DNA from: Allacma fusca
Taxonomy: Eukaryota; Arthropoda; Collembola; Symphypleona; Sminthuridae
Assembly: GCA_947179485.1 (NCBI GenBank)
Contig: OX359246.1
Coordinates: 46,169,632-46,233,631 of the forward strand
DNA: 64,000 bases
Direction of reading: 5' to 3'
Below the pieces are notes generated by a model. That model had not been told where the DNA came from. It ran no database searches and saw only the letters and a list, made by a program, of their open reading frames with translations. Below, one piece after another: positions 57,496 to 64,000 of this stretch; position 1 is the stretch's first letter; the number at the start of each line of letters is the position of its first letter. The translations under genes were made by a program, and so were the position numbers.

Positions 57496-58808
57496 CTTAT
57501 TCTTAGTGAAAATACCTGGTAACGTATGTCAAATAACTGGAATAGTTTATGAGGTGAAAGTTTCCATCCGTCACGCATGACTCGTGAAAACATCAAAATT
57601 CCACTTGGTGTATCGACTTCCCGTTGGTGATTTTCGTTGTGATTTTCATCCTGTACATAAATAGCTTTGTTCCACAGTTGTGAAATCGATGAGTTTGTTA
57701 ACCATTCAGCTTGTCTCTTAGCTCTGACAGAGATGGGTTTTCTTACGTAAGGTGATGAGGTAGTAGTTGTGGTGGTTGTGATTGGAACTTGGATATTTAG
57801 GTTGTTTTCCAGTTCCATCACACTGGCTGTGTCAATAGGAAGTGTAATCCACATTGGTCTTCCGTCTTCAAGTTCGTATTTGACCATAATCCAATCCTCT
57901 GGAATGACTACTCTCTGTCCGCATGTGGGCTTCCAGTATTGGAAAACATAACTTAGTGTCATGATGGTCCAAGTTAAGGCTATAGCTGCCATAGTGGCGC
58001 ATCCTTTTGCTGTTACGGATTCTTTGAATCTTTGAATCCAATTGGAAAAGAAAGGTCTCACATTTTCTCCGAAATTGTGAGGTGGCGGCTCGCTATCCCT
58101 TGTATGAAGTCTGCGGTGTCGTTCCATACTGTTGCATGTGAAGTCGTCATGTTTCGCGGTCTCATTAAACGATTTCATTAGACGATTAAATCCTTCCCGT
58201 CCGTGTAAATAATTGTTGGTGGTGACGGGTCCTGGCAAACGTGTTGTTGGTGTCATTCCTAATCCCATTGTTACTACTCCCATGAGTAACATAAATGTGA
58301 AAAAGTTGTGTCCAATGGCTGGAATCGGTCCTCCACGTCCTCCTCCTCCTCTGGGTGGAGAGTGATCATCCCGTGGTGGGCTGGGAGTTATCGGTAACTC
58401 TTCCGTATCCATACTTAAGGAAATGTCATGAGGTGGTGTCGCAAAATCCGATAAAGATGAAGATTCAATGTGTTGTTGTAAATGAGTTGGTTCCAAGTAT
58501 TTTTCCAATTCTGTTGCTATCTCGTCAGTTAAAAGTGGAGTGATAGCTCTCTCCAGTTCGGTTTGGGTTTTAAATACTTGAGTTCTGTTGACGCTGTTAT
58601 TCAGGGTGGATAACTCCTTCTCCCCTGTGGGTGGTTGGACTTCCGTTCCATTTGTTCCCATGCGTTGATATGGTTCTAGTGATGTCTCTGGACCTGTCGC
58701 TTCCGGGGGTTGCTGAGCTTCTTTTGGCATCTCGGGGAATTTCCTAGAGTCGGGGTCAATTCCCAATAATGTACATACGGCTGGGAAATTATGTTTAATT
58801 CTCTCCAA
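57483..58808 (-). CDS. ORF D: membrane protein with two hydrophobic segments and a furin-like site
   Basis: 441 residues, overlapping ORF C by 133 nt and ORF E by 13 nt, each in a different frame. The N-terminal third is hydrophilic and Pro-rich, with a Gly run (about 153-160). Hydrophobic segments lie at about 168-185 and 268-291. A Thr-rich stretch (about 343-351) and RAKR (362-365) precede a C-terminal part with sequons (NSS). The combination of membrane segments and a furin-type site is compatible with an envelope-like glycoprotein, but no retroviral, baculoviral F or errantiviral Env signature was recognised. The start at 58808 is the first ATG of the open frame; the overlap suggests use of spliced RNA or reinitiation. 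Confidence 0.7.
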   Translation of the reverse strand: MERIKHNFPAVCTLLGIDPDSRKFPEMPKEAQQPPEATGPETSLEPYQRMGTNGTEVQPPTGEKELSTLNNSVNRTQVFKTQTELERAITPLLTDEIATELEKYLEPTHLQQHIESSSLSDFATPPHDISLSMDTEELPITPSPPRDDHSPPRGGGGRGGPIPAIGHNFFTFMLLMGVVTMGLGMTPTTRLPGPVTTNNYLHGREGFNRLMKSFNETAKHDDFTCNSMERHRRLHTRDSEPPPHNFGENVRPFFSNWIQRFKESVTAKGCATMAAIALTWTIMTLSYVFQYWKPTCGQRVVIPEDWIMVKYELEDGRPMWITLPIDTASVMELENNLNIQVPITTTTTTTSSPYVRKPISVRAKRQAEWLTNSSISQLWNKAIYVQDENHNENHQREVDTPSGILMFSRVMRDGWKLSPHKLFQLFDIRYQVFSLRIRWVP

Positions 58809-60880
58809 TCAATACGTATCTTATGCACTTGTTCTTGTGCATAATCTCGCATTTCTTTGAAAATGGCTGGGTCCTTTCCATTGTGGGTGGCAAATAAAAT
58901 AGATAAACTGTCTCGTTGTAAATTGCGAACAATTTCGTCGTATTGAGATTGTCGCTTTGAATCCAAATCCAAAATATGGATTGCTCGCTGTAGTGGGTCT
59001 AACGTTGGTAAAATTATTTCCATTTCTGCCTCGGTCTTTGGTCCCTCGGCTTTCTTTCTAGCCAATTTTTCGGTCTTTATGCGCTTTTTCATATGGCATT
59101 CGCATTCACCATTCTTAGGTTGAGGATCTGTCAAATTCATGGGGATATGTCGGTTCCTCTTGCATTTGGCATGTGTACATTTGATGTAGCTAATCTGCTT
59201 CACGATTTCCACTTCTGCTTCTGAGCTGACTGCTGATGTATCTGTAGTGGACCCTGGGCTTTGTGTCGTCGACTGTTGAGGTACATCATTTTCAATGATC
59301 ATGATGTCTGGTGAGCCTGGCTGATGTGATTGGGGCTCGTTCCGATTTTCCGGTGTTGTTAATATTATGTCCAAAGAAGTAGCCTTCTTTCCTTTGGCAT
59401 CTTCTGTCTGTACAACATTAACTTCCATGGCTGGCTGTATTAGTGTTTGAGGTGTGGATTGTATAGTTGGCTCCACTCGTGCTGTATTTGGTCCTATCGT
59501 GCTATGCTTTGTTGGTGTGGTTGGGGTGGATGTGAAAGGTTGGTCGCCTCTCGTTCGTTGTTCAGCCTTGGCCTCTCGTTGTGGTAGGGGTTTTTCGTCC
59601 CCACGGTTGGAGTCCTGAGGGCTGTACGGCCTCTCCTTTCGTGGAGGTGTGTTGGGCCTCTTCTGGATTTTTTGGGTGTGGAAAGTTACAGCGTTATAAC
59701 TGGCCTTTGTTGTGTCAATGGGTGGAGTGAGTATGGATTGTCTTTCCGTACTTCTACTCCTGACAGGTGAGTTTCGGCTTCGCCTTCTATCGTCCTCATT
59801 TGACCTATGTCCGCTGCGTTCGTAATGTCTTGCAGGTGACCTTCGTCTTTGATAATAGTAAGTGTCTCTATGTCTGCTGCTACTTGTGACAGTTTCTACT
59901 CTGGGTGGCGTACTTTCTCTCGATCTCATCCTTTTTGGTGTATGAGATGAGATTTCCTCCGTTTTTCTGGATCGCTCCTCCTTAGAACTTTGGCGGTCTC
60001 TAGAGCTGTATCTTGAGCTACCAGGTTCTCGATCTTCATGGCGATTATCTTTCCTCAACTCTCTCCTTATTCCTCTCCCTACTGCCACGGGCTGTACAAA
60101 CTTGAAATCTGGTTCTTTGTCAAGCTTGTCAGATGTGACAGTGGCTGGTAATTTAGCAGGTTTGTCTTCCGGTCCCCAGTCACTTACTCCATGCAATCGT
60201 TTCTTTGTAAGTTTACACGCTGGGTCGGCTGTAAAAATTCTTTTCGCTGAGTCCACAGTGTAAGGTCGTCTTTCGTCTTCTAATTCTTGTGACGTTGCCC
60301 ATGGAGTCCTCAAAAAATCGGTACAAGGTGGCATAATTGTTGACACCTCCTTTTCTCCTTTGAAGGGAACAAATTTCCATGGGTCTTCAGGTTGACGATT
60401 CCTATTGCTGGCTGGTATTGCCACTTCGTTTATCTTTGTGGGCTCAAAAGGTTGGTCTTTGAATAGAAATACCATATCATCCGGGACTCTCTTTCCTTCC
60501 CGAATTTCTTTCTCCTCTTCTGCAAAATTTAGGGAGCCGCAATAATAAGGGTCTCTTTTCAAAACTCTGTAGTCGTAGTTGGAAAGTGCACCAGTTTTTT
60601 GTAGTGCTCCGATAAAAAATGAATGACAAGTAACTTCATTCTTTTGTTCCGTTCGAATAATGATTCTGTGTCCAATTCTTCCATCTAGACTGGTTACTGC
60701 TTCCAGACGATGGGTGTCCATGTTAGGAATAAGTTTTGATGTTGGTTGTGGAATTTCTGTGGTGCTTACATACTGTTTCCAGTATAAGGGTCGTCTTGAG
60801 TCGTCATCCTCCTCTGAGGAATTATGTGACTCATTCCTTGCAGTTTGATATGTAGATGATTGCTGACCGTTTGGATCCAT
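58676..60880 (-). CDS. ORF C: Arg/Ser-rich protein with Cys/His cluster
   Basis: 734 residues. The N-terminal 190 residues look globular. A central Arg/Ser-rich, SR-protein-like region (about 270-390, with RSRESTPPR and RSRSTERQ) suggests nuclear localisation and RNA binding. It is followed by a long Thr/Pro-rich linker. A compact cluster C-T-H-A-K-C ... C-E-C-H (about residues 590-625) could bind zinc, and a helical C-terminal tail follows. It overlaps ORF B by 50 nt and ORF D by 133 nt. No homologue was recognised. A regulatory, RNA-export or transactivator role like that of complex retroviruses is an inference from composition and position only. Confidence 0.7.
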   Translation of the reverse strand: MDPNGQQSSTYQTARNESHNSSEEDDDSRRPLYWKQYVSTTEIPQPTSKLIPNMDTHRLEAVTSLDGRIGHRIIIRTEQKNEVTCHSFFIGALQKTGALSNYDYRVLKRDPYYCGSLNFAEEEKEIREGKRVPDDMVFLFKDQPFEPTKINEVAIPASNRNRQPEDPWKFVPFKGEKEVSTIMPPCTDFLRTPWATSQELEDERRPYTVDSAKRIFTADPACKLTKKRLHGVSDWGPEDKPAKLPATVTSDKLDKEPDFKFVQPVAVGRGIRRELRKDNRHEDREPGSSRYSSRDRQSSKEERSRKTEEISSHTPKRMRSRESTPPRVETVTSSSRHRDTYYYQRRRSPARHYERSGHRSNEDDRRRSRNSPVRSRSTERQSILTPPIDTTKASYNAVTFHTQKIQKRPNTPPRKERPYSPQDSNRGDEKPLPQREAKAEQRTRGDQPFTSTPTTPTKHSTIGPNTARVEPTIQSTPQTLIQPAMEVNVVQTEDAKGKKATSLDIILTTPENRNEPQSHQPGSPDIMIIENDVPQQSTTQSPGSTTDTSAVSSEAEVEIVKQISYIKCTHAKCKRNRHIPMNLTDPQPKNGECECHMKKRIKTEKLARKKAEGPKTEAEMEIILPTLDPLQRAIHILDLDSKRQSQYDEIVRNLQRDSLSILFATHNGKDPAIFKEMRDYAQEQVHKIRIDWRELNIISQPYVHYWELTPTLGNSPRCQKKLSNPRKRQVQRHH

Positions 60881-61082
60881 CTAAACGGGTAACTTTGAAA
60901 ATCTTGTTGGCGAAAACTTGGTCAATGAAAAATGGTCCAATATGCTTAACTCTCTTTCTTGTGGAACCGTCGTAATAACGAGTTGTTGAAAGTCGGATTA
61001 CTTCTCCCACTGAATATTTCCGTGGCTGTAGTTGGTAAGGGTCTGAACACTTTAGAATGTGGTGTAAATAATAGAAGTTCAT
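60831..61082 (-). CDS. ORF B: small protein resembling an integrase GPY/F module
   Basis: 83 residues. Its ATG overlaps the pol stop as ATGA (TGA at 61081-61079, ATG at 61082-61080), a layout typical of termination-reinitiation coupling. The pattern Y-x-V-G-E-V-I-R-L ... K-H-I-G-P-F-F-I-D-Q-V ... K-V-T-R-L-D-G-S is that of the SH3-like GPY/F domain found at the C terminus of gypsy integrases. Pol carries its own GPY/F domain (YRGPFKVIEVL), so this would be a second, separately translated copy. The family-like pattern makes coding likely despite the size. Confidence 0.6.
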   Translation of the reverse strand: MNFYYLHHILKCSDPYQLQPRKYSVGEVIRLSTTRYYDGSTRKRVKHIGPFFIDQVFANKIFKVTRLDGSKRSAIIYISNCKE

Positions 61083-63652
61083 ACCTCGGTCTCAAAACCA
61101 AATCTTTGAGGTGACTTCCTTTGACGTGTAGGGTATCGTTTATGTGCTACTTTCTCTTTCTCACAATCACTCTCGTCGACGGTATCTGGGAGTATTGTGT
61201 GATGTGGAGAATTGATTTGTATTGTTGGGCTTCCTGAAGTAATATCTTTGTCCCCTCCTGGGCTATTTCTGACGTCACTAGTAACTGTTGGATTTGGATG
61301 TCCAGTATTCGCTGGAAAGTTATTATTTCCTCCTTGATTTGATTGATTCGTTCCCTGGCAAACCTTTGTTGAGCTATTTTGGACATGAGGTTCCTCTTCT
61401 GTAGAATCTTCTACTTCCTTTCTTGGGCTGCTTTCTGGAGTTTCAATATTTTTAATTTCAATTCTCTTTGATTGTGATTGGCCTGTCTTAATTTCTCCGC
61501 TGTCTCCTCCAACTGCCTCCTGAGTTGAGCCTGTGTCGCCTCCGCCTGTCTTAATTCTGGTGTTGTGACTTCCGGAGATGTTGGAGGTGATGTGTGACTT
61601 GATTTGTCTGACATTCAACGTTTGCTCTGCTCCTTCCGGCGTTGAAAAGCTCGGTTCTCCTCTGCTATCTCCTCCTGGAGGGCCAGTAATTCGTGTCTCA
61701 AATTCTCTATCTCTGTCCGAATTCTTGGCAAGGCTCTCCTCACCACTTCGGCTTGTGCAAAAAGTCTCACGTTCTCCGTCGTCACTCTGGCTATCTGTGC
61801 TCTCAATTCGGCCTCTGAATGATTGGGTAGTTGTGGCGGGTTGGCGTGTGGCGGTGTCATAAGTATTTTTCAGCGATTGTTTCTCCGCGATTGTGTTTGC
61901 AGGTCCGATCGTAACTTTTGGGCCTGCTGACGAAGCTCCTGAAGTTGTCTCTGAAGTTCTCCCTGTTGCCTTTCTGCGTTCTCCAATGCTCTCCTCAGTT
62001 CTATATTGAGGGCTCGTGCCTGTTGTGACTCTTGTACTAGAGGGTTGTAATATGGGGGGTTGTTTCTCTGCATCTAATGGTCTTTTGTCACTGCAAGTAC
62101 CAGCATATCTTTGATACTTGCTAGTGCCCACTTGACGTCCTGTAACTCGCTCTCGAGAAGTTGATTGATTTCCTGTTGAAGTAGAAGTGCCTGCTTCAGG
62201 TGTTGGATTTGTTTGCGAAGGTGGTGAATTGCTGGAAATTGGTCCGCGGGATAAAGGCTGTGCTCCGGCATTAGTACAAATAGGATCTTTTTGTACTGTA
62301 TGCTGATCTTGTTCCTCACTTTCTAATGGATCTTTGAAAGTAAGTCTCTTTCGCTTTGGTTGAGTTGAAGTCTCACGTTGAGTATTAGTCTTTAAAATTG
62401 ATTTGAGCACAAACTCACTTTGCCCTTTTTCCACCAAATTCCAATTTCTTTTTGTTAAAATTTCCACTAAATCTGAGTCCAGATCGTATCTGAACTCTTC
62501 TTCGAAGTCCTCACGGCGTGTGCAGGGCTTGAGTCGCTCTACATGTACTTTCTGTGTTTTCTTTGGAGTTTTGTAATCCTGAATAATGTAGTTGTCTTTT
62601 GATAAGACTTCAATAACTTTGAATGGACCTCTGTATGGGTGTAAGAATCGCTCTGATTTTCCGATCACTCTGGTTGGTGTGAAGACTCGTACTGAATCTC
62701 CAATCTTAAATTGTACTTGTCTTCTCTTCCGATCGTACCAATCTTTACTATACTGTTGTCTTTGTGTTATCTTCTTTATTGCCTTTTGGAGCCGGGATTT
62801 TGCTTCGTCGGCTGTTATTAAGTCGTAGTTGACCGTTTCACATGACATAATCATATCCATGTCATCAATATGTTCCATCCTGAACATCATAAAGAATGGG
62901 GTCTCTCCCGTCACATCATGTCTTGATGTGTTATAGGCGTGGATGAGATAAGGCAGGCACATGCACCAAATACTTTGTTCTTCTTGTGCATAATGGCTGA
63001 GCATTGTACTTATGGTCTGAACCATTCTCTCAATTTGTCCCACGCTATTATGCCTCATTGCAGTTGCTGTAGTATGATTAATCTTCAGCTTTCTTAAAAG
63101 TTGCTTTGTCACTTCCGCTCGAAATTCTGATCCAGCATCGCTCATCAGGTTTTTGAAAAGTCCAAAGTTTAAAACTACATGATGAAGTAAAAAATTTGCT
63201 ATCCTCTCAGCAGTTTTATCTGGAATAGGCTGAGCAATTACGTATTTCGAAACGTAGTCTTGGGCTATAATAATATATTTGTGTCCGTTTACACTTGTAT
63301 GTATAGGGCCTATAAGGTCTACACAAAGTGCATCGCCTACATTTTCTACTCGTATAGGGTGTAGGAGTCCGGCGGGCTTTTGCCTTGGGATCTTTGCTGC
63401 TTGGCAGCTTTCGCATGACATTACATATTTAGCCACTGAAACTTGGATCTTTTTCCAGTGGTACTTTCGACATAGCCTATGTAGCGTTTTCTGAAATCCG
63501 AGATGGCCTCCACATAATAATCCGTCGTGGGCCTTAGTTAATAAAAAGTTTCTCAAAACTCTAGGTACTATGAGTTTTGGTCCATCTTTATGTTGGACAT
63601 ATAAAATGCCATGTTCATCATAAAAATACTTCTCGTATTTTTGTTTCTCTCT
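61079..63652 (-). CDS. pol, integrase region with long disordered tail
   Basis: Open from the TAG at 63655-63653 down to a TGA at 61079. Residue numbers are counted from the Leu codon at 63556. The zinc-binding HHCC domain has H10, H18, C48 and C51 (SCESC). The catalytic triad is D80 (VDLIGP), D140 (SDAGSEF) and E176 (GQIERM), spacing D-35-E. A GPY/F domain (YRGPFKVIEVL) follows near residue 305. This is Ty3/gypsy-type integrase. The remaining 440 or so residues are Ser/Thr/Gly/Pro-rich and disordered, ending in a typical pol-end basic motif (KRYPTRQRKSPQRF). The tail is far longer than usual and is overprinted by the coiled-coil ORFs below. Translation probably comes from a longer Gag-Pol, so no start codon is needed here. 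Confidence 0.88.
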   Translation of the reverse strand, partial: REKQKYEKYFYDEHGILYVQHKDGPKLIVPRVLRNFLLTKAHDGLLCGGHLGFQKTLHRLCRKYHWKKIQVSVAKYVMSCESCQAAKIPRQKPAGLLHPIRVENVGDALCVDLIGPIHTSVNGHKYIIIAQDYVSKYVIAQPIPDKTAERIANFLLHHVVLNFGLFKNLMSDAGSEFRAEVTKQLLRKLKINHTTATAMRHNSVGQIERMVQTISTMLSHYAQEEQSIWCMCLPYLIHAYNTSRHDVTGETPFFMMFRMEHIDDMDMIMSCETVNYDLITADEAKSRLQKAIKKITQRQQYSKDWYDRKRRQVQFKIGDSVRVFTPTRVIGKSERFLHPYRGPFKVIEVLSKDNYIIQDYKTPKKTQKVHVERLKPCTRREDFEEEFRYDLDSDLVEILTKRNWNLVEKGQSEFVLKSILKTNTQRETSTQPKRKRLTFKDPLESEEQDQHTVQKDPICTNAGAQPLSRGPISSNSPPSQTNPTPEAGTSTSTGNQSTSRERVTGRQVGTSKYQRYAGTCSDKRPLDAEKQPPILQPSSTRVTTGTSPQYRTEESIGERRKATGRTSETTSGASSAGPKVTIGPANTIAEKQSLKNTYDTATRQPATTTQSFRGRIESTDSQSDDGERETFCTSRSGEESLAKNSDRDREFETRITGPPGGDSRGEPSFSTPEGAEQTLNVRQIKSHITSNISGSHNTRIKTGGGDTGSTQEAVGGDSGEIKTGQSQSKRIEIKNIETPESSPRKEVEDSTEEEPHVQNSSTKVCQGTNQSNQGGNNNFPANTGHPNPTVTSDVRNSPGGDKDITSGSPTIQINSPHHTILPDTVDESDCEKEKVAHKRYPTRQRKSPQRFGFETEV
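61147..61386 (-). CDS. Overprinted coiled-coil ORF 5 of 5
   Basis: 79 residues in the frame one base off pol. Leu/Ile heptads run through KEEIITFQRILDIQIQQLL. It starts 24 nt after the TAG of ORF 4, and its final residues are basic. It is the last of the chain, ending 65 nt before the pol stop. Confidence 0.35.
   Translation of the reverse strand: MSKIAQQRFARERINQIKEEIITFQRILDIQIQQLLVTSEIAQEGTKILLQEAQQYKSILHITQYSQIPSTRVIVRKRK
61411..61614 (-). CDS. Overprinted coiled-coil ORF 4 of 5
   Basis: 67 residues. A Ser/Thr/Pro-rich N terminus is followed by the heptads QLRRQLEETAEKLRQ and ELKLKILKLQ. The ATG directly follows the TGA of ORF 3 (TGAATG). Same frame as the others. Confidence 0.4.
   Translation of the reverse strand: MSDKSSHTSPPTSPEVTTPELRQAEATQAQLRRQLEETAEKLRQANHNQRELKLKILKLQKAAQERK
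61615..61860 (-). CDS. Overprinted coiled-coil ORF 3 of 5
   Basis: 81 residues. Heptads run from AELRAQIARVTTENVRLF through IRTEIENLRHELLALQEEI, with a basic C terminus. The ATG is 9 nt after the TGA of ORF 2. Confidence 0.4.
   Translation of the reverse strand: MTPPHANPPQLPNHSEAELRAQIARVTTENVRLFAQAEVVRRALPRIRTEIENLRHELLALQEEIAEENRAFQRRKEQSKR
61870..62073 (-). CDS. Overprinted coiled-coil ORF 2 of 5
   Basis: 67 residues. A short Asn/Pro/Tyr-rich start, then a very strong coiled coil (ELRRALENAERQQGELQRQL and QELRQQAQKL). The ATG directly follows the TAG of ORF 1 (TAGATG). Confidence 0.4.
   Translation of the reverse strand: MQRNNPPYYNPLVQESQQARALNIELRRALENAERQQGELQRQLQELRQQAQKLRSDLQTQSRRNNR
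62074..62319 (-). CDS. Overprinted coiled-coil ORF 1 of 5
   Basis: 81 residues. The heptad region is HLRKQIQHLKQALLLQQEI through NQLLESELQDV. First of five same-frame ORFs (81, 67, 81, 67 and 79 residues) inside the integrase tail. Coding is suggested by composition and stop depletion, not by homology. Confidence 0.4.
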   Translation of the reverse strand: MRNKISIQYKKILFVLMPEHSLYPADQFPAIHHLRKQIQHLKQALLLQQEINQLLESELQDVKWALASIKDMLVLAVTKDH

Positions 63653-64000
63653 CTACTTGAGTGAGTTCAAATGAGTCATCATGTCCTTTATATGAATACA
63701 GTCTGGGTCTTTGTTTTGCATTTCTTCCAAATTATGTTCTTTTAATGGTAGTACTTGTGGTTCTTCCTCCAATGTTATGGCTAGGTCCTGAAATTTTTCC
63801 CCTTCTCCTTGGCACCCCTGCAGTGCGAAGGCTCCTATATAAAACTTCGGTTATCTTTCAGGTTCTAATTCTGCGTGCCGCACCTCATAAAACTGGGGTT
63901 GCGGTGTATTTCTAGAAAGTATTCTTGAATTGTCCTTTGGAGGGTTTATTGTTTCAACTCTCCATTTTTCTCCATTCGTAAATTTTAACTCTCCTGAGTC
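63653..64000 (-). pseudogene. Upstream pol frame with two in-frame stops
   Basis: The same frame as the integrase continues to the window edge, interrupted only by TAG (63655-63653) and TAA (63853-63851). The stretch between them has the charged, linker-like composition expected between RNase H and integrase. The outermost 49 codons were not recognised. Either this copy carries two point mutations or the stops are read through; the sequence alone cannot decide. Confidence 0.55.

Larger units (their letters stand above)
51921..64000 (-). mobile_element. Large Ty3/gypsy-like LTR retroelement with extra 3' genes (partial)
   Basis: Minus-strand element. From the window edge it runs pol (RNase H/integrase side), an 83-codon ORF, 734-, 441-, 1060- and 247-codon ORFs, then a polypurine tract and LTR at 52634-51921. 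At least 12.1 kb is inside the window and the RT, protease, Gag and 5' LTR are still missing, so the full element probably exceeds 15 kb. Ordinary Ty3/gypsy elements, including insect errantiviruses with env, have at most one or two ORFs after integrase. The strong open frames, overlaps and lack of disruption in the 3' half suggest recent or continuing function. The only stops found are in the pol frame at 63651-63655 and 63851-63853. Confidence 0.85.

Overview
The window looks like AT-rich, intron-containing, transposon-dense arthropod DNA (insect or other hexapod). The evidence is a serine carboxypeptidase-like gene family with GT/AG introns, BEL/Pao, Ty3-like and R2-like retroelements, a tRNA-derived SINE, and a very large number of hAT, Tc1-like and pogo-like DNA elements. 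No bacterial operons, CRISPR arrays or rRNA genes were seen. The species cannot be named from the sequence.

Host genes. The only confident host protein family is S10 serine carboxypeptidase-like. Two complete five-exon copies lie on the minus strand (3123-4912 and 38989-40793). Their exon lengths are identical (249, 184, 147, 242 and 537 nt) and each encodes 452 residues. A broken third copy lies between them (30634-33085). All copies lack the catalytic His, and the two complete ones also lack the oxyanion Gly pair and the carboxylate-binding Glu, so they read as secreted pseudoenzymes.

Mobile DNA, 1-51800. In order: a Tc1/mariner-like transposase remnant; a BEL/Pao fragment; hAT-type non-autonomous elements at 7095, 10042, 16138, 18998, 27614, 28541, 30778, 33379, 43870 and 49347, most with exact 8-bp target duplications; a Tc1-like element with long inverted repeats (11396-13073); an R2-like non-LTR element (14416-18191) split only by a hAT insertion; a BEL/Pao element with two LTRs (19206-25248) sitting inside a hAT element; a second BEL fragment split by a hAT element (33218-34405); pogo-like elements at 37315, 43795 and 46179; a SINE with a 15-bp target duplication (44817-45463); and a hAT element with transposase remnants (48531-50730). 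Nesting to two or three levels is common.

51921-64000. The most unusual object is the 3' part of a minus-strand Ty3/gypsy-like LTR retroelement. It has a 714-bp LTR, a polypurine tract and a DD35E integrase. Between the integrase and the LTR lie about 8.4 kb of further coding sequence: five more ORFs of 83, 734, 441, 1060 and 247 codons, four of them overlapping their neighbours. Some carry furin-like sites, membrane segments, a signal peptide, an Arg/Ser-rich domain or Cys/His clusters. In addition, the disordered integrase tail is overprinted in another frame by five consecutive short coiled-coil ORFs that share one frame, with each stop closely followed by the next ATG. The gag/RT side and the 5' LTR lie beyond the window.
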